Assembly (NCBI GenBank): GCA_913061145.1
Contig: CAJXUQ010000009.1
Span: 1-64,000 of the forward strand
DNA from: an uncultured Haliea sp.
GTDB taxonomy: Bacteria; Pseudomonadota; Gammaproteobacteria; Pseudomonadales; Halieaceae
Reading direction: 5' to 3'
DNA: 64,000 nt
The notes below the pieces were generated by a model. The model ran no database searches, had not been told where the DNA came from, and saw nothing but the letters and a program-made list of their open reading frames with translations. Every line of letters starts with the position of its first letter. Position 1 is the stretch's first letter. Positions 1 through 7,766 of this stretch are shown here, piece by piece. The position numbers and the translations under genes are program-made.

Positions 1-46
1 AGATTTCTGCCTGTCTCGTGGGCTCGGAGATGTGTATAAGAGACAG
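1..46 (+). other. Illumina Nextera adapter left in the assembly
   Basis: Not genomic DNA. Bases 28-46 are the Tn5 mosaic end AGATGTGTATAAGAGACAG, bases 13-27 are the Nextera read-2 overhang GTCTCGTGGGCTCGG, bases 5-12 (TTCTGCCT) match the i7 index of primer N703, and bases 1-4 (AGAT) are the end of the P7 primer. The order is exactly that of a finished library molecule. The contig therefore starts at base 47 and its left end is an assembly end, not a biological boundary. Confidence 0.97.
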
Positions 47-187
47 TCCCTGGACCGCATGGAGTGGGAGCATCTACAGCGTGTACTGAACGCAAACGAT
101 GGCAACATTTCTGCCACGGCGCGCGCACTGGGCATGCACCGCCGCACGCTGCAGCGGAAACTACAGAAGCGCCCGGTACGTCGCTGA
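47..187 (+). CDS. Response regulator, RegA/ActR/PrrA type, C-terminal fragment
   Basis: Reading from base 47 in frame gives 46 residues and a TGA at 185-187; the 5' part is lost to the contig end. The fragment carries a Fis-type helix-turn-helix with the stretches NISATARALGM and HRRTLQRKLQKR, which is typical of the very conserved DNA-binding end of the redox-responsive RegA/PrrA/ActR/RoxR regulators. In that family the partner is a RegB/PrrB sensor kinase, which would lie outside this window. It ends 11 bases before the convergent crotonase gene. The family call rests only on this C-terminal part; another NtrC/Fis-type regulator is possible. Confidence 0.75.
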   Translation, partial: SLDRMEWEHLQRVLNANDGNISATARALGMHRRTLQRKLQKRPVRR

Positions 188-198
188 GCGCCGATCGG

Positions 199-999
199 CT
201 AGCGATCGCGAAACACCGGCGGGCGTCGCTCGACAAAGGCCAGCCCCGCTTCCGCTGCATCCTCGCTCAGGCCAAGCAGGGTCTGGTGACGATCTTCCAT
301 GGCCATGGCCGCCTGCAGGCTGGGGGCATCAATGGCGTAGTTCAGCGCCTCTTTGGTCAGGCGCAGGCCCATCGGCGTCGCCGCCAGCATGTCGTCGATA
401 TAGCCCTGCGCCTCGGCCGCCAGCCCGTCCTCTGCCACCACGCTGGACACCAGGCCGGTGGCAAGCGCGCGCGGAGCGTGAATGAAGCGTGCGGTCAACA
501 GCAGCTCTGAAGCCAGCGCAGCACCGACCAGGCGTGGCAGGAAATAGCTGCTGCCCATATCGCAACCGGTCAACCCGATGGACAGGTACGCGGCATTCAT
601 GCGTGCCGACTCAGCGGCGATACGTATGTCGGATGCCAGCGCCAGGCTGAAACCGCCACCACAGGCGGCGCCCTGCACCAACGTGATAACAGGCTGCGGG
701 CAGGCACGCATGGCCTGGTAGATACTCGCAATGCGACGCTGCACCTTCCAGATAGCGCGCGGGGAACGCGGCTGCGGATTGAACTCGGGCTCGGTGAGAT
801 CCAGCCCCGCACAGAAGTTGCGTCCGGCGGCCCGCAGCACGACCACCCGTACCTCCTCGCGGTCACGCAGTGCGGTAAAGTAGGTCAACAACGCATCAAC
901 CAGCGCAGCATTCAACGCATTGCTGCGCTCCGGACGGTTCAGGGTCAGCCATTCGACCGGGCCATGTTGCTCAATCAAAAGTGGGGTGGCTGTCTCCAT
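199..999 (-). CDS. Enoyl-CoA hydratase/isomerase (crotonase) family protein
   Basis: A 266-residue crotonase-fold protein acting on CoA thioesters in the cytoplasm. The oxyanion-hole segments are visible: NFCAGLDL at about 61-68 and QGAACGGGFSLA at about 109-120. The two glutamates of classical hydratases look absent: the position after GGGF is Ser117 rather than Glu, and the second falls at about Tyr138. The GLTGCDMG motif (about 142-149) is found in many uncharacterised members. So hydration of a plain enoyl-CoA should not be assumed; isomerase, hydrolase or C-C cleavage chemistry is open. It is the last gene of a minus-strand operon with the mutase and MeaB, 33 bases after meaB, which suggests it handles the mutase product or precursor. 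Confidence 0.85.
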   Translation of the reverse strand: METATPLLIEQHGPVEWLTLNRPERSNALNAALVDALLTYFTALRDREEVRVVVLRAAGRNFCAGLDLTEPEFNPQPRSPRAIWKVQRRIASIYQAMRACPQPVITLVQGAACGGGFSLALASDIRIAAESARMNAAYLSIGLTGCDMGSSYFLPRLVGAALASELLLTARFIHAPRALATGLVSSVVAEDGLAAEAQGYIDDMLAATPMGLRLTKEALNYAIDAPSLQAAMAMEDRHQTLLGLSEDAAEAGLAFVERRPPVFRDR

Positions 1000-1032
1000 G
1001 GGACAGGGATCCTCGCAATTTTTCCCGTTAGT

Positions 1033-2019
1033 TTACCCGGCGATGGCAGCGCTTGCCCGCCTGCAAAGCTCACGCAGCAAGACGTCTCCCGCCGCTGCCA
1101 TATCCAGTGCGCCAGCGGCGACAGCCTCCAGATGTGTGTCGGCAGCTCCCGAAGCAAACAGCTGATCCAGCTCTGCCTCCAGACGTGCGTCGATCAGGCC
1201 ATGCAACTCGGCCCGCAGCTGTTGTTGACGACGTGACGCCAATTCCCCGGACAGGGTGATGGCTTCGCGGTGTGACGCAATCGCTGCCCAGAGATCCGCC
1301 GCGCCACGACCCTCACTTGCCACCGTCTCGACAATCGCCGGCCGGCGCTCCGCCGGCAGGGAGGCAAGCGCACTTTCCAGATCCCGCCTGGTCGCCTGCA
1401 GGCCAGCCTTGTCGGCTTTGTTGATCACGAATATATCCGCGACTTCCATGAGCCCCGCCTTGTTGGCCTGAACCTCATCGCCCCAACCCGGGTTGAGTAC
1501 TACCACAACAGTGTCCGTGGTGGATGCCACGTCCAGCTCCACCTGCCCTACCCCAACCGTCTCGATAAGAATCAGTGGCCATCCACAGGCTTCCAGCAGG
1601 CGCCGGGCACTGCGGGTTGCCACGGCAAGCCCTCCGAGCTGGCCACGGGACGCCATCGAACGGATAAATACCTGGCTTGATGCAGCGTGCGAATGCATGC
1701 GCACGCGGTCGCCCAACAGGGCACCACGACTCAGAGGCGATGTCGGGTCCACTGCAAGCAGGGCGACACGCCCCGCATCCGCCAGCGCTTCACCCAGCAG
1801 CGTATTCACCAGCGTGGACTTGCCGGCACCGGGCGCCCCGGTGATACCCACGGTATAGCCCCCGGCGCCGCGAGAGGATAACCCCCGCTCTACGGATGCC
1901 GCGGCGTCACCGCCGCGCTCCAGAACGCTGATCAGACGCGCGAGCGCACCGCGATCGCCGGCACGTGCCCGCTCCAGTAGCTGGTCTGTGTCCTGCGCTG
2001 ATAGCTGGCTCACCGCCAT
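1033..2019 (-). CDS. meaB: MeaB/ArgK-family GTPase, acyl-CoA mutase chaperone
   Basis: A G3E-type P-loop GTPase of about 328 residues. Visible motifs are Walker A GAPGAGKST (about 61-69), the family motif DPTSPLSRGALLGDR, the switch segment ETVGVGQ and the base motif NKAD. MeaB proteins load adenosylcobalamin into B12-dependent acyl-CoA mutases and protect or reactivate them. Its position directly after the mutase small subunit fits that role. The start is uncertain: ATG at 2019 is used here; GTG at 2040 would overlap the upstream gene by 11 bases, and GTG at 2013 has the best-spaced GGGGA. No arginine transport role is implied by the old ArgK name. Confidence 0.9.
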   Translation of the reverse strand: MAVSQLSAQDTDQLLERARAGDRGALARLISVLERGGDAAASVERGLSSRGAGGYTVGITGAPGAGKSTLVNTLLGEALADAGRVALLAVDPTSPLSRGALLGDRVRMHSHAASSQVFIRSMASRGQLGGLAVATRSARRLLEACGWPLILIETVGVGQVELDVASTTDTVVVVLNPGWGDEVQANKAGLMEVADIFVINKADKAGLQATRRDLESALASLPAERRPAIVETVASEGRGAADLWAAIASHREAITLSGELASRRQQQLRAELHGLIDARLEAELDQLFASGAADTHLEAVAAGALDMAAAGDVLLRELCRRASAAIAG

Positions 2020-2029
2020 TCCCCGTCGC

Positions 2030-2416
2030 TCAGGCGGCACCCGTCAGGCGCATGGCGGCTGCGACGATGTCGGGCAACTGGCTACCCGGCGGGTAAACTT
2101 CAACGCCCAACCCCTCGAGCTTGCGCTTGGCATGGGGCGGCACCACACCACCGACAAAGATGGGCACTTCCGGCCTTGACTCACGCACCATGCCGATGGC
2201 GCGCACAGCGACGTCTACGTGGCCCCCAATATTCAGGCCGACAAGATCGACATCTTCGTCAATGCTCGCCTGCATCACTTCCTCAGGGCGCGCCATGCCG
2301 ATCATAATGACTTCAAAACCCGCGTCACGCAGCGCCTTGGCAACAACGGTAGGGCCACGCCAGTGTCCGTCGAGGCCGGTCTTTGCCATCAATATGCGTT
2401 TTCCTGCTGTGCTCAT
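2030..2416 (-). CDS. B12-binding small subunit of acyl-CoA mutase
   Basis: A 128-residue cobalamin-binding domain starting at MSTAGKRILMAK. The B12 motif DxHxxG is present as DGHWRG (16-21); His18 would replace dimethylbenzimidazole as the lower cobalt ligand. A Rossmann-like core follows with VGLNIGG and FVGGVVPP. Separate small subunits of this size are known from isobutyryl-CoA and 2-hydroxyisobutyryl-CoA mutases, whereas most methylmalonyl-CoA mutases carry this domain fused to a larger chain. It lies 10 bases after the large subunit, so the two are surely cotranscribed. An upstream in-frame start at 2476 would overlap the large subunit and is less likely. Confidence 0.92.
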   Translation of the reverse strand: MSTAGKRILMAKTGLDGHWRGPTVVAKALRDAGFEVIMIGMARPEEVMQASIDEDVDLVGLNIGGHVDVAVRAIGMVRESRPEVPIFVGGVVPPHAKRKLEGLGVEVYPPGSQLPDIVAAAMRLTGAA

Positions 2417-2426
2417 GTGTATCGCC

Positions 2427-4061
2427 TCAGGTCTGAATTGGAGTCGCCCAGTCACCAAACACGGAGCGATAAACATCGCCGATTTCGCCCAGAGTCACCT
2501 CAGCGGCCAGGGCATCCATCATCGCGGGCATGATGTTTTCGCCGTCACGACAGACTGACTCCAGCGCCCCAAGCGCTTGCGAGGCGCCTTTCTCGTAACG
2601 CGTTCTGCGTACCTCGTGCAACCTCTCCAGGGCGACATCGTAGGCGTCGTCGACACCCATAAACCCGTCCACATCGAAGGGCGACACATCATCTTTGTGG
2701 TCGGTAACGCCGATGATGACCTGCTCTCCACTCTCCTGCTGACGGAAGTCTTCGCTCTGGTTCTCAGCGGCACGTTCATGCAACCAGCCGGAATCGAGGG
2801 AAGCGAGGAAGCCACCCTGCTCCATAATCTCGTCGAAGAATTCCCAGGCGCGCTCGACCAGTTCTGCAGTCAGTGTCTCAACGTAATAGGAGCCACCCAG
2901 CGGATCGGTCACTGCCTGGATATTGGTCTCTTCCTGCAGGATCTGCTGAATCCGCACGGACATCTGGTGGGCATGTTCGGAAGGGATGGACAATGCCTCA
3001 TCGTAACCGGAAACTCCGAGGGACTGGACTCCGCCAAGCGCCGCCGCCAGGGCCATCACCGTGCCGCGTACGATATTGTTCAGCGGTTGCTGGTAGGTCA
3101 TCCGTGAACCGGCGGTCACGCAGTGGATGCGCAGGTTGGCGACCTTGGGGTTGGTAATGCCATAGCGGCGTTCCAGAAGCTGCTGCCACATCAGGCGAGC
3201 CGCCCGCATCTTGCTGGCTTCCTCGAACAGATCCATGGACGCACGAAAATTCACACCGCCACAGGCGCGAGCCGCGTTCTCCAGTGACATGGTGTTACGG
3301 CGCTTGATTTCCTCGAGGTACTCAACGGCGTTGGCAAACAGGGCTCCGAGCTCCTGATAGGCGTTGAGCCCCGTGTCGGCGCCGTTATAGCCGGCGATGG
3401 AGACAGGCACCCAGCGGGGCAGATGTTTGTCACAGAATTCCATGATATCGGCATTGAAGCGCAAGCCGTCCCGGGTGGGAATCTGTTGCTTGGTGACGCA
3501 CCCGAGGTAAGTCAGGAAGAAATCGCTCTGGCCGGTGCCGGGAAGACGTGCAAGGTCAACACCGCGCTGCTTCGCCACCGTCCAGTAGCCTGCAAGCGCA
3601 AAGGGTGCGTGTTGCACAACGGCGCCACCCGCATGGCCGTAGCTGGTCGCCAGGGGCAGATCCTTCATGCAGATGTCGATGTCGCGCACGCTCTGCATGA
3701 CCGCCCCCGTCAGGCCTACATCCTCGCGGCGTGCCACGACATCGGGATGATCCACGTTGTAGCAATGGTCGCCCGTGTTGCGATCATGCTCCATGATGAA
3801 CCCGGTTTCGCCTTGCTCCAGCAGGAAACGGATACGCTCGTTTTCGTCCTCTGGCTTGCCGAAGCCACTGAGCTGAAAGATACGCCAGGGCTTGGTTCGG
3901 TAGCCTGTCGGATAAGCTCCGCGGTGAAATGGGGATTCGCCGGGTGGTACAGCGACATGCTTGCGGTGAGACTCGGGAACGTCTTCGGGCGCATAGAAGT
4001 TCTTCAGATGCAGACCCGAAGCCGTGTTCCAAACCCTGCCGTTACCATTATTTGAATTCAT
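2427..4061 (-). CDS. Divergent B12-dependent acyl-CoA mutase, large subunit
   Basis: A 544-residue TIM-barrel catalytic subunit of the methylmalonyl-CoA mutase superfamily, without its own B12 domain. Hand alignment with the Propionibacterium enzyme (numbers from memory) puts Leu64 at Tyr89, Glu91 at Ala116, Val189 at Arg207 and Asn226 (in SIAGYNGADTG) at the catalytic His244. The spacings 64-91 and 189-226 match the reference exactly (27 and 37). Loss of Tyr89 and Arg207 rules out a normal methylmalonyl-CoA pocket. An acidic residue at 91 recalls the Asp at the same place in 2-hydroxyisobutyryl-CoA mutase, but the third pocket residue (Gln there, Val here) and the missing His differ. It is first in the operon with the small subunit, meaB and a crotonase. 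The substrate is unknown; I infer a branched or hydroxylated acyl-CoA. Confidence 0.9.
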   Translation of the reverse strand: MNSNNGNGRVWNTASGLHLKNFYAPEDVPESHRKHVAVPPGESPFHRGAYPTGYRTKPWRIFQLSGFGKPEDENERIRFLLEQGETGFIMEHDRNTGDHCYNVDHPDVVARREDVGLTGAVMQSVRDIDICMKDLPLATSYGHAGGAVVQHAPFALAGYWTVAKQRGVDLARLPGTGQSDFFLTYLGCVTKQQIPTRDGLRFNADIMEFCDKHLPRWVPVSIAGYNGADTGLNAYQELGALFANAVEYLEEIKRRNTMSLENAARACGGVNFRASMDLFEEASKMRAARLMWQQLLERRYGITNPKVANLRIHCVTAGSRMTYQQPLNNIVRGTVMALAAALGGVQSLGVSGYDEALSIPSEHAHQMSVRIQQILQEETNIQAVTDPLGGSYYVETLTAELVERAWEFFDEIMEQGGFLASLDSGWLHERAAENQSEDFRQQESGEQVIIGVTDHKDDVSPFDVDGFMGVDDAYDVALERLHEVRRTRYEKGASQALGALESVCRDGENIMPAMMDALAAEVTLGEIGDVYRSVFGDWATPIQT

Positions 4062-4098
4062 AGGCGATTGCTGCAGTCGGGGTTAGAGGTCGCCAAAC

Positions 4099-4127
4099 AA
4101 TGTAGTACCGCCCCCAGCCTTTGTCTA
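4099..4127 (-). promoter_or_regulatory. Putative sigma70 promoter of the mutase operon
   Basis: On the minus strand TAGACA (4127-4122) and TACATT (4104-4099) are separated by 17 bases and lie about 38 bases upstream of the mutase ATG at 4061. This is the only good match in the short divergent region. Confidence 0.4.
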
Positions 4128-4144
4128 CCATAAATATTTTTTCC

Positions 4145-4172
4145 TTGACGATCAGTAAAAAAAGCTTACTCT
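4145..4172 (+). promoter_or_regulatory. Putative sigma70 promoter of the plus-strand catabolic arm
   Basis: TTGACG (4145-4150) and TACTCT (4167-4172) are spaced by 16 bases in an A-rich stretch, about 50 bases before the dehydrogenase start at 4223. It lies back to back with the minus-strand promoter. Confidence 0.45.
4154..4170. promoter_or_regulatory. Inverted repeat AGTAA-N7-TTACT, candidate TetR operator
   Basis: Perfect 5-base arms at 4154-4158 and 4166-4170 sit inside the spacer of the plus-strand promoter, where a bound repressor would block RNA polymerase. The TetR gene two positions downstream (5419) is the natural candidate ligand. Short arms mean it could be chance. Confidence 0.35.
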
Positions 4173-4222
4173 TTGGCTACGCATGCCTCACCCAAAAAAT
4201 AATGAGCACATCGGGAGCAGCT

Positions 4223-5398
4223 ATGGCCATACAACCGAGCGTGGTGGGCCTGACCACAACGGAAAAAGTCTACCTCGGCGAACCCGCCGCAAAGGCGGTG
4301 GCGGCAGAAGCCGAGCGACTGCAGGCTGAGCGGGTGTTCCTGCTGGTCAGCCGCACCCTGAACACCCAGACAGACGAAATTGAACGCATCCGCAAGGCGC
4401 TGGGCCCTCGTGTCGCGGGGCTGTATGACGGCATGCCACCGCACGCCCCGCGCAGTGCTGTGCTGGCCGCTGCGGCCATGGCCCGCGATTCGCAGGCCGA
4501 CATGATTGTCACCGTGGGTGGCGGCTCGATTACCGACGCCGGCAAGATCGTCAGTCTCTGCCTGAAGCACAACCTCCGGGAGCACGATGACCTCGAGCCT
4601 TACCACGTCTATGTCAACGACGAGGGCGAGGTCATAAAGCCCGAATTCGAGGGGCCCGATATCCCCGTCGTCATCTGCCCGACAACGCTTTCGGGCGGCG
4701 AGTTCAACCCCCTGAGCGGCGCTACGGATGAGAAGATCCATCACAAGCAGGGATTTGAACACCGTGATATGGCACCGGTTGCCGTGATCCTTGATCCCGC
4801 GCTCACCTTGCATACGCCGGAGTGGCTTTGGCTGTCCACGGGGGTTCGGGCACTCGATCACGCACTTGAGACACTGGGGTCACTGCAATCGAATGACTTC
4901 TGCGATGGTATGGCCGACTCTGCCCTGCGGCTTCTGATTGAGGGCTTGCCCGGGGTCAAGAACAACCCCGGGGATCTGGCGGCACGCCTGAAGTGCCAGG
5001 TTGGCGCGTGGCAATCAATGATTCCGGTGATTGCCGGCGTCCCCATGGGCCTGAGCCATGCGATCGGCCACATCCTGGGGGGCACCTGTGACGTGCCCCA
5101 TGGCTATTGCTCATGCGTCATGGCGCCCGCCGTGCTGGCCTACAACGCCCCGGTCAACGGCGAGCGCCAGAAACGCATCAGCCAGTGCTTTGGTCAGCCG
5201 GACAGACCGGCCAGCGAACTGGTCGACGTATTCATTCGCAGCCTCGGCATGCCGCGCTCACTGCGCGAGGTCAACGTTGACAGCGACCGTCTGCAGCAGG
5301 TTGCCGAATACACGATGCTCGACCTCTGGGCGCGAACCAACCCGCGCCCCGTTACCGGCGCAGCTGATGTGCTGCCGGTACTGGAAATGGCGCTATAG
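4223..5398 (+). CDS. Iron-containing-alcohol-dehydrogenase family protein (maleylacetate-reductase-like)
   Basis: A 391-residue NAD(P)-dependent dehydrogenase. The nucleotide motif TVGGGSITDAGK is at 97-108. Of the usual metal ligands, His213 (in ALDH), His283 (in SHAIGH) and His293 (in VPHG) are present, but the first one, normally Asp in the D-A-L-x-H motif, is Arg209. Maleylacetate reductases also vary at this place (often Asn), so the enzyme may work without iron. It probably interconverts an alcohol and a ketone or aldehyde in the local pathway. Start chosen at ATG 4223, which has GGGAG five bases upstream; in-frame starts further upstream (4121, 4202) have poor ribosome sites and would add an unrelated N-terminus. 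Confidence 0.85.
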   Translation: MAIQPSVVGLTTTEKVYLGEPAAKAVAAEAERLQAERVFLLVSRTLNTQTDEIERIRKALGPRVAGLYDGMPPHAPRSAVLAAAAMARDSQADMIVTVGGGSITDAGKIVSLCLKHNLREHDDLEPYHVYVNDEGEVIKPEFEGPDIPVVICPTTLSGGEFNPLSGATDEKIHHKQGFEHRDMAPVAVILDPALTLHTPEWLWLSTGVRALDHALETLGSLQSNDFCDGMADSALRLLIEGLPGVKNNPGDLAARLKCQVGAWQSMIPVIAGVPMGLSHAIGHILGGTCDVPHGYCSCVMAPAVLAYNAPVNGERQKRISQCFGQPDRPASELVDVFIRSLGMPRSLREVNVDSDRLQQVAEYTMLDLWARTNPRPVTGAADVLPVLEMAL

Positions 5399-5418
5399 CG
5401 CGTCGGAGGAATGCACAA

Positions 5419-6081
5419 GTGACCGCCGCCCGACCCGGAAAGAACCTCAAAGCGGAGCTCGCACTGTTCAAGCGGCGCCGTATCCGCGATGAGGCAAGTC
5501 ATCTGTTTTTCCGGTTCGGGTACGAGGGCACAACCATCGATGCCATTGCCGACCAGCTGCAGGTCACCAAGCCTTTCATCTACAGCTACTACAAGAACAA
5601 GGGCGAGATTCTCTACGACATCGCCGAGGTTGGCATCAGCGTCTCTCTGGAGGCGCTGAACAAATCCCTGCTGTCGTCAGGGTCGCACTGGGACCGACTG
5701 AAGCTGGTCGTCGATCAGGTAGCGCGCCTGATCATCGAAAACCAGGAACACATCGTTGTGTATCTGCGCGAGGAGAAAAACCTCGAACAGGGCGCCGCGC
5801 GCCGGGTGCGCGAGAAGCGTTCCCTGTTTGACCACCGTCTCGCAGAACTGCTGACCAATGGTCACGCAGAGGGTGAATTTGACGTTGAGGATCCCGTCCT
5901 CACTGCCACAACCATTGGCGGAATGATGAGCTGGGTCGCGCTCTGGTACCAGCCGGGGGGAAGCTGGTCCGAAGCGGAAATCATCACGCATGTCATCCGC
6001 AGCGTTGCGAGGCTGGTTCTGCCACGCACCATGCCCACGACCAGAACCGCCGCCGGCAAGCGGCCCGCCACCCCGCAATGA
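5419..6081 (+). CDS. TetR/AcrR-family transcriptional regulator
   Basis: A 220-residue one-component regulator. The N-terminal helix-turn-helix lies at about residues 18-65, with the TetR signature GYEGTTIDAIADQLQVTKPFIYSY split over helices 2-3. The remaining 150 residues are the variable ligand domain. GTG start at 5419 with GGAGGA eight bases upstream. It sits between the dehydrogenase and the ligase genes in the same direction (20 and 21 base gaps), so it most likely senses a pathway intermediate or CoA thioester and controls both divergent arms from the palindrome near 4160. Confidence 0.9.
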   Translation: MTAARPGKNLKAELALFKRRRIRDEASHLFFRFGYEGTTIDAIADQLQVTKPFIYSYYKNKGEILYDIAEVGISVSLEALNKSLLSSGSHWDRLKLVVDQVARLIIENQEHIVVYLREEKNLEQGAARRVREKRSLFDHRLAELLTNGHAEGEFDVEDPVLTATTIGGMMSWVALWYQPGGSWSEAEIITHVIRSVARLVLPRTMPTTRTAAGKRPATPQ

Positions 6082-6102
6082 ACCGTTGATGGAGCTACGC
6101 CA

Positions 6103-7719
6103 ATGACTGGCCACCAATGCGCCGATCCGAGGGTCCCAGACAGAGAAACCTGCGTGGTCAGGTATCTCATCGATCGTTGGGCAGAACAACAACCCGACCA
6201 CGTGTACGCGATCTTTGACGATGGCAGACAATGGACTTACGCCGAACTGCGCGACCGGGTCAGACAGGTTGCCGGCGGCCTGCATGCCCGGGGAGTCCGT
6301 CAGGGCGACCACGTGGCGGTGTGGCTGTTTGGAGGCGCCGAGGGCATTCTCAGTTTTTTTGCCATCAATTACCTGGGGGCAGTTTTCGTGCCCTTCAACA
6401 CGGCCTACAAGGGCAACCTGCTGGCCCATGTACTGGCCAACTCCGATGCCCGTCTGCTGATTGCACACGGAGAACTGGTCGAGCGGCTCGACGACATCGA
6501 CACGGCGCTGATCGAAAAGGTACTGACCACCGGAACCACAAGCCCACAGATAAAACTGCCCTGTGAGCCGTTTTCTGCCCTGGCGTCGACACAGAATCAG
6601 CCCCCCGAACCCGACAGCCCGATAGAACCCTGGAATACCCAGTCCATCATTTACACCTCCGGCACAACAGGGCCGTCGAAAGGCGTACTCTCGTCCTATC
6701 TGCATTTGTTTACCAATGCAGGCCCGGAAACCTGGCACTTTATTACCGGCGAGGACAGGTTCCTGGTGAATATGCCGCTGTTCCATATTGGCGGCATGGG
6801 CATTATCTTCGTGATGCTGGCACGCGGCGGTTCGATCGCAGTCATGGAGAACTTCAGCACCGAGAGTTTCTGGCCTTTCGTGCGCGAAACCGAGACGTCA
6901 GCAGCCTTCCTGCTCGGTGTTATGGCCACCTTCCTGCTCAAACAGCCGGCGACAGAAGACGACAGAAAGCATGGACTGAAAAAGGTGTTCATGGTGCCAC
7001 TGACCGAAGCGGCCAGCGAGCTGCACCAGCGCTTCGGTATCGACGTCTACACCATTTTCAACATGACAGAGATCTCTTCTCCCATCGTCTCCGAACCGAA
7101 TCCCACCCGGCGCGGCACCTGCGGCAAAGTTCGCCCCGGTGTGGATGTGCGTCTGGTCGATGAGAACGACTGCGAAGTGCCGTTGGGCGACGTTGGAGAA
7201 ATGCTGGTGCGCACGGATCGTCCCTGGGGCATGAATCACGGGTACTACAAGAACCCCGAAGCGACCGCCGAAGCCTGGCGCAATGGATGGTTCCACACCG
7301 GGGATTGTTTCCGTCAGGATGAGGAAGGCTTTTTCTATTTCGTCGACCGGCGTAAAGACGCCATCAGGCGCCGCGGTGAGAACATTTCATCCTTCGAAGT
7401 CGAAGCGGAGGTGGTCGCCTACCCCGCGGTGCGCGAAGCCGCTGCCTACGGCGTTCCCAGCGACGTCGGTGAAGACGACGTGATGGTGGCAGTCGCCGCA
7501 ATTGAGGGGTCTGCGATTGATCCGGCTGAATTGCTCGATTTCCTGCAACAACGCATGCCCTACTTCATGGTGCCGCGCTACATCAGGATTCTACCTGAGC
7601 TGCCCAAGACACCTTCTGCGAAGGTGCAGAAGCACATCCTGCGTAGCGAAGCTGTGACGAAAGACAGCTGGGACAGAGAACAACACGGCGTATCGATTCG
7701 CCGGGAAAAACTCAAATAG
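6103..7719 (+). CDS. AMP-forming acyl-CoA ligase (ANL superfamily)
   Basis: A 538-residue adenylate-forming enzyme that activates a carboxylic acid to its CoA thioester. The P-loop YTSGTTGPSKG spans about 184-194. The A8 hinge region appears as GWFHTGD and DRRKDAIRRRGENIS, and the C-terminal catalytic lysine is Lys507 in TPSAKVQK. The closest general type is the medium-chain/crotonobetaine-CaiC-like group; the substrate cannot be read from the sequence. Placed after the regulator and before the TonB receptor, it would supply the acyl-CoA on which the crotonase and B12 mutase act. Confidence 0.9.
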   Translation: MTGHQCADPRVPDRETCVVRYLIDRWAEQQPDHVYAIFDDGRQWTYAELRDRVRQVAGGLHARGVRQGDHVAVWLFGGAEGILSFFAINYLGAVFVPFNTAYKGNLLAHVLANSDARLLIAHGELVERLDDIDTALIEKVLTTGTTSPQIKLPCEPFSALASTQNQPPEPDSPIEPWNTQSIIYTSGTTGPSKGVLSSYLHLFTNAGPETWHFITGEDRFLVNMPLFHIGGMGIIFVMLARGGSIAVMENFSTESFWPFVRETETSAAFLLGVMATFLLKQPATEDDRKHGLKKVFMVPLTEAASELHQRFGIDVYTIFNMTEISSPIVSEPNPTRRGTCGKVRPGVDVRLVDENDCEVPLGDVGEMLVRTDRPWGMNHGYYKNPEATAEAWRNGWFHTGDCFRQDEEGFFYFVDRRKDAIRRRGENISSFEVEAEVVAYPAVREAAAYGVPSDVGEDDVMVAVAAIEGSAIDPAELLDFLQQRMPYFMVPRYIRILPELPKTPSAKVQKHILRSEAVTKDSWDREQHGVSIRREKLK

Positions 7720-7766
7720 AAGGCAATAACAAACTATTCAAAAACATCCACGCGCGAGGAACAAAC

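Noticed and set aside
1033-2019. Arginine/ornithine transport ATPase (ArgK)
   Set aside because: The sequence and its place beside the mutase fit the MeaB chaperone role; the transport name is an old misassignment.
2427-4061. Naming the large subunit methylmalonyl-CoA mutase
   Set aside because: The residues that define that substrate (Tyr89, Arg207, His244 equivalents) are all replaced, so the name would mislead.
5677-6786. A 369-codon minus-strand frame spanning TetR and ligase genes
   Set aside because: It crosses two well-supported genes and shows no family features.
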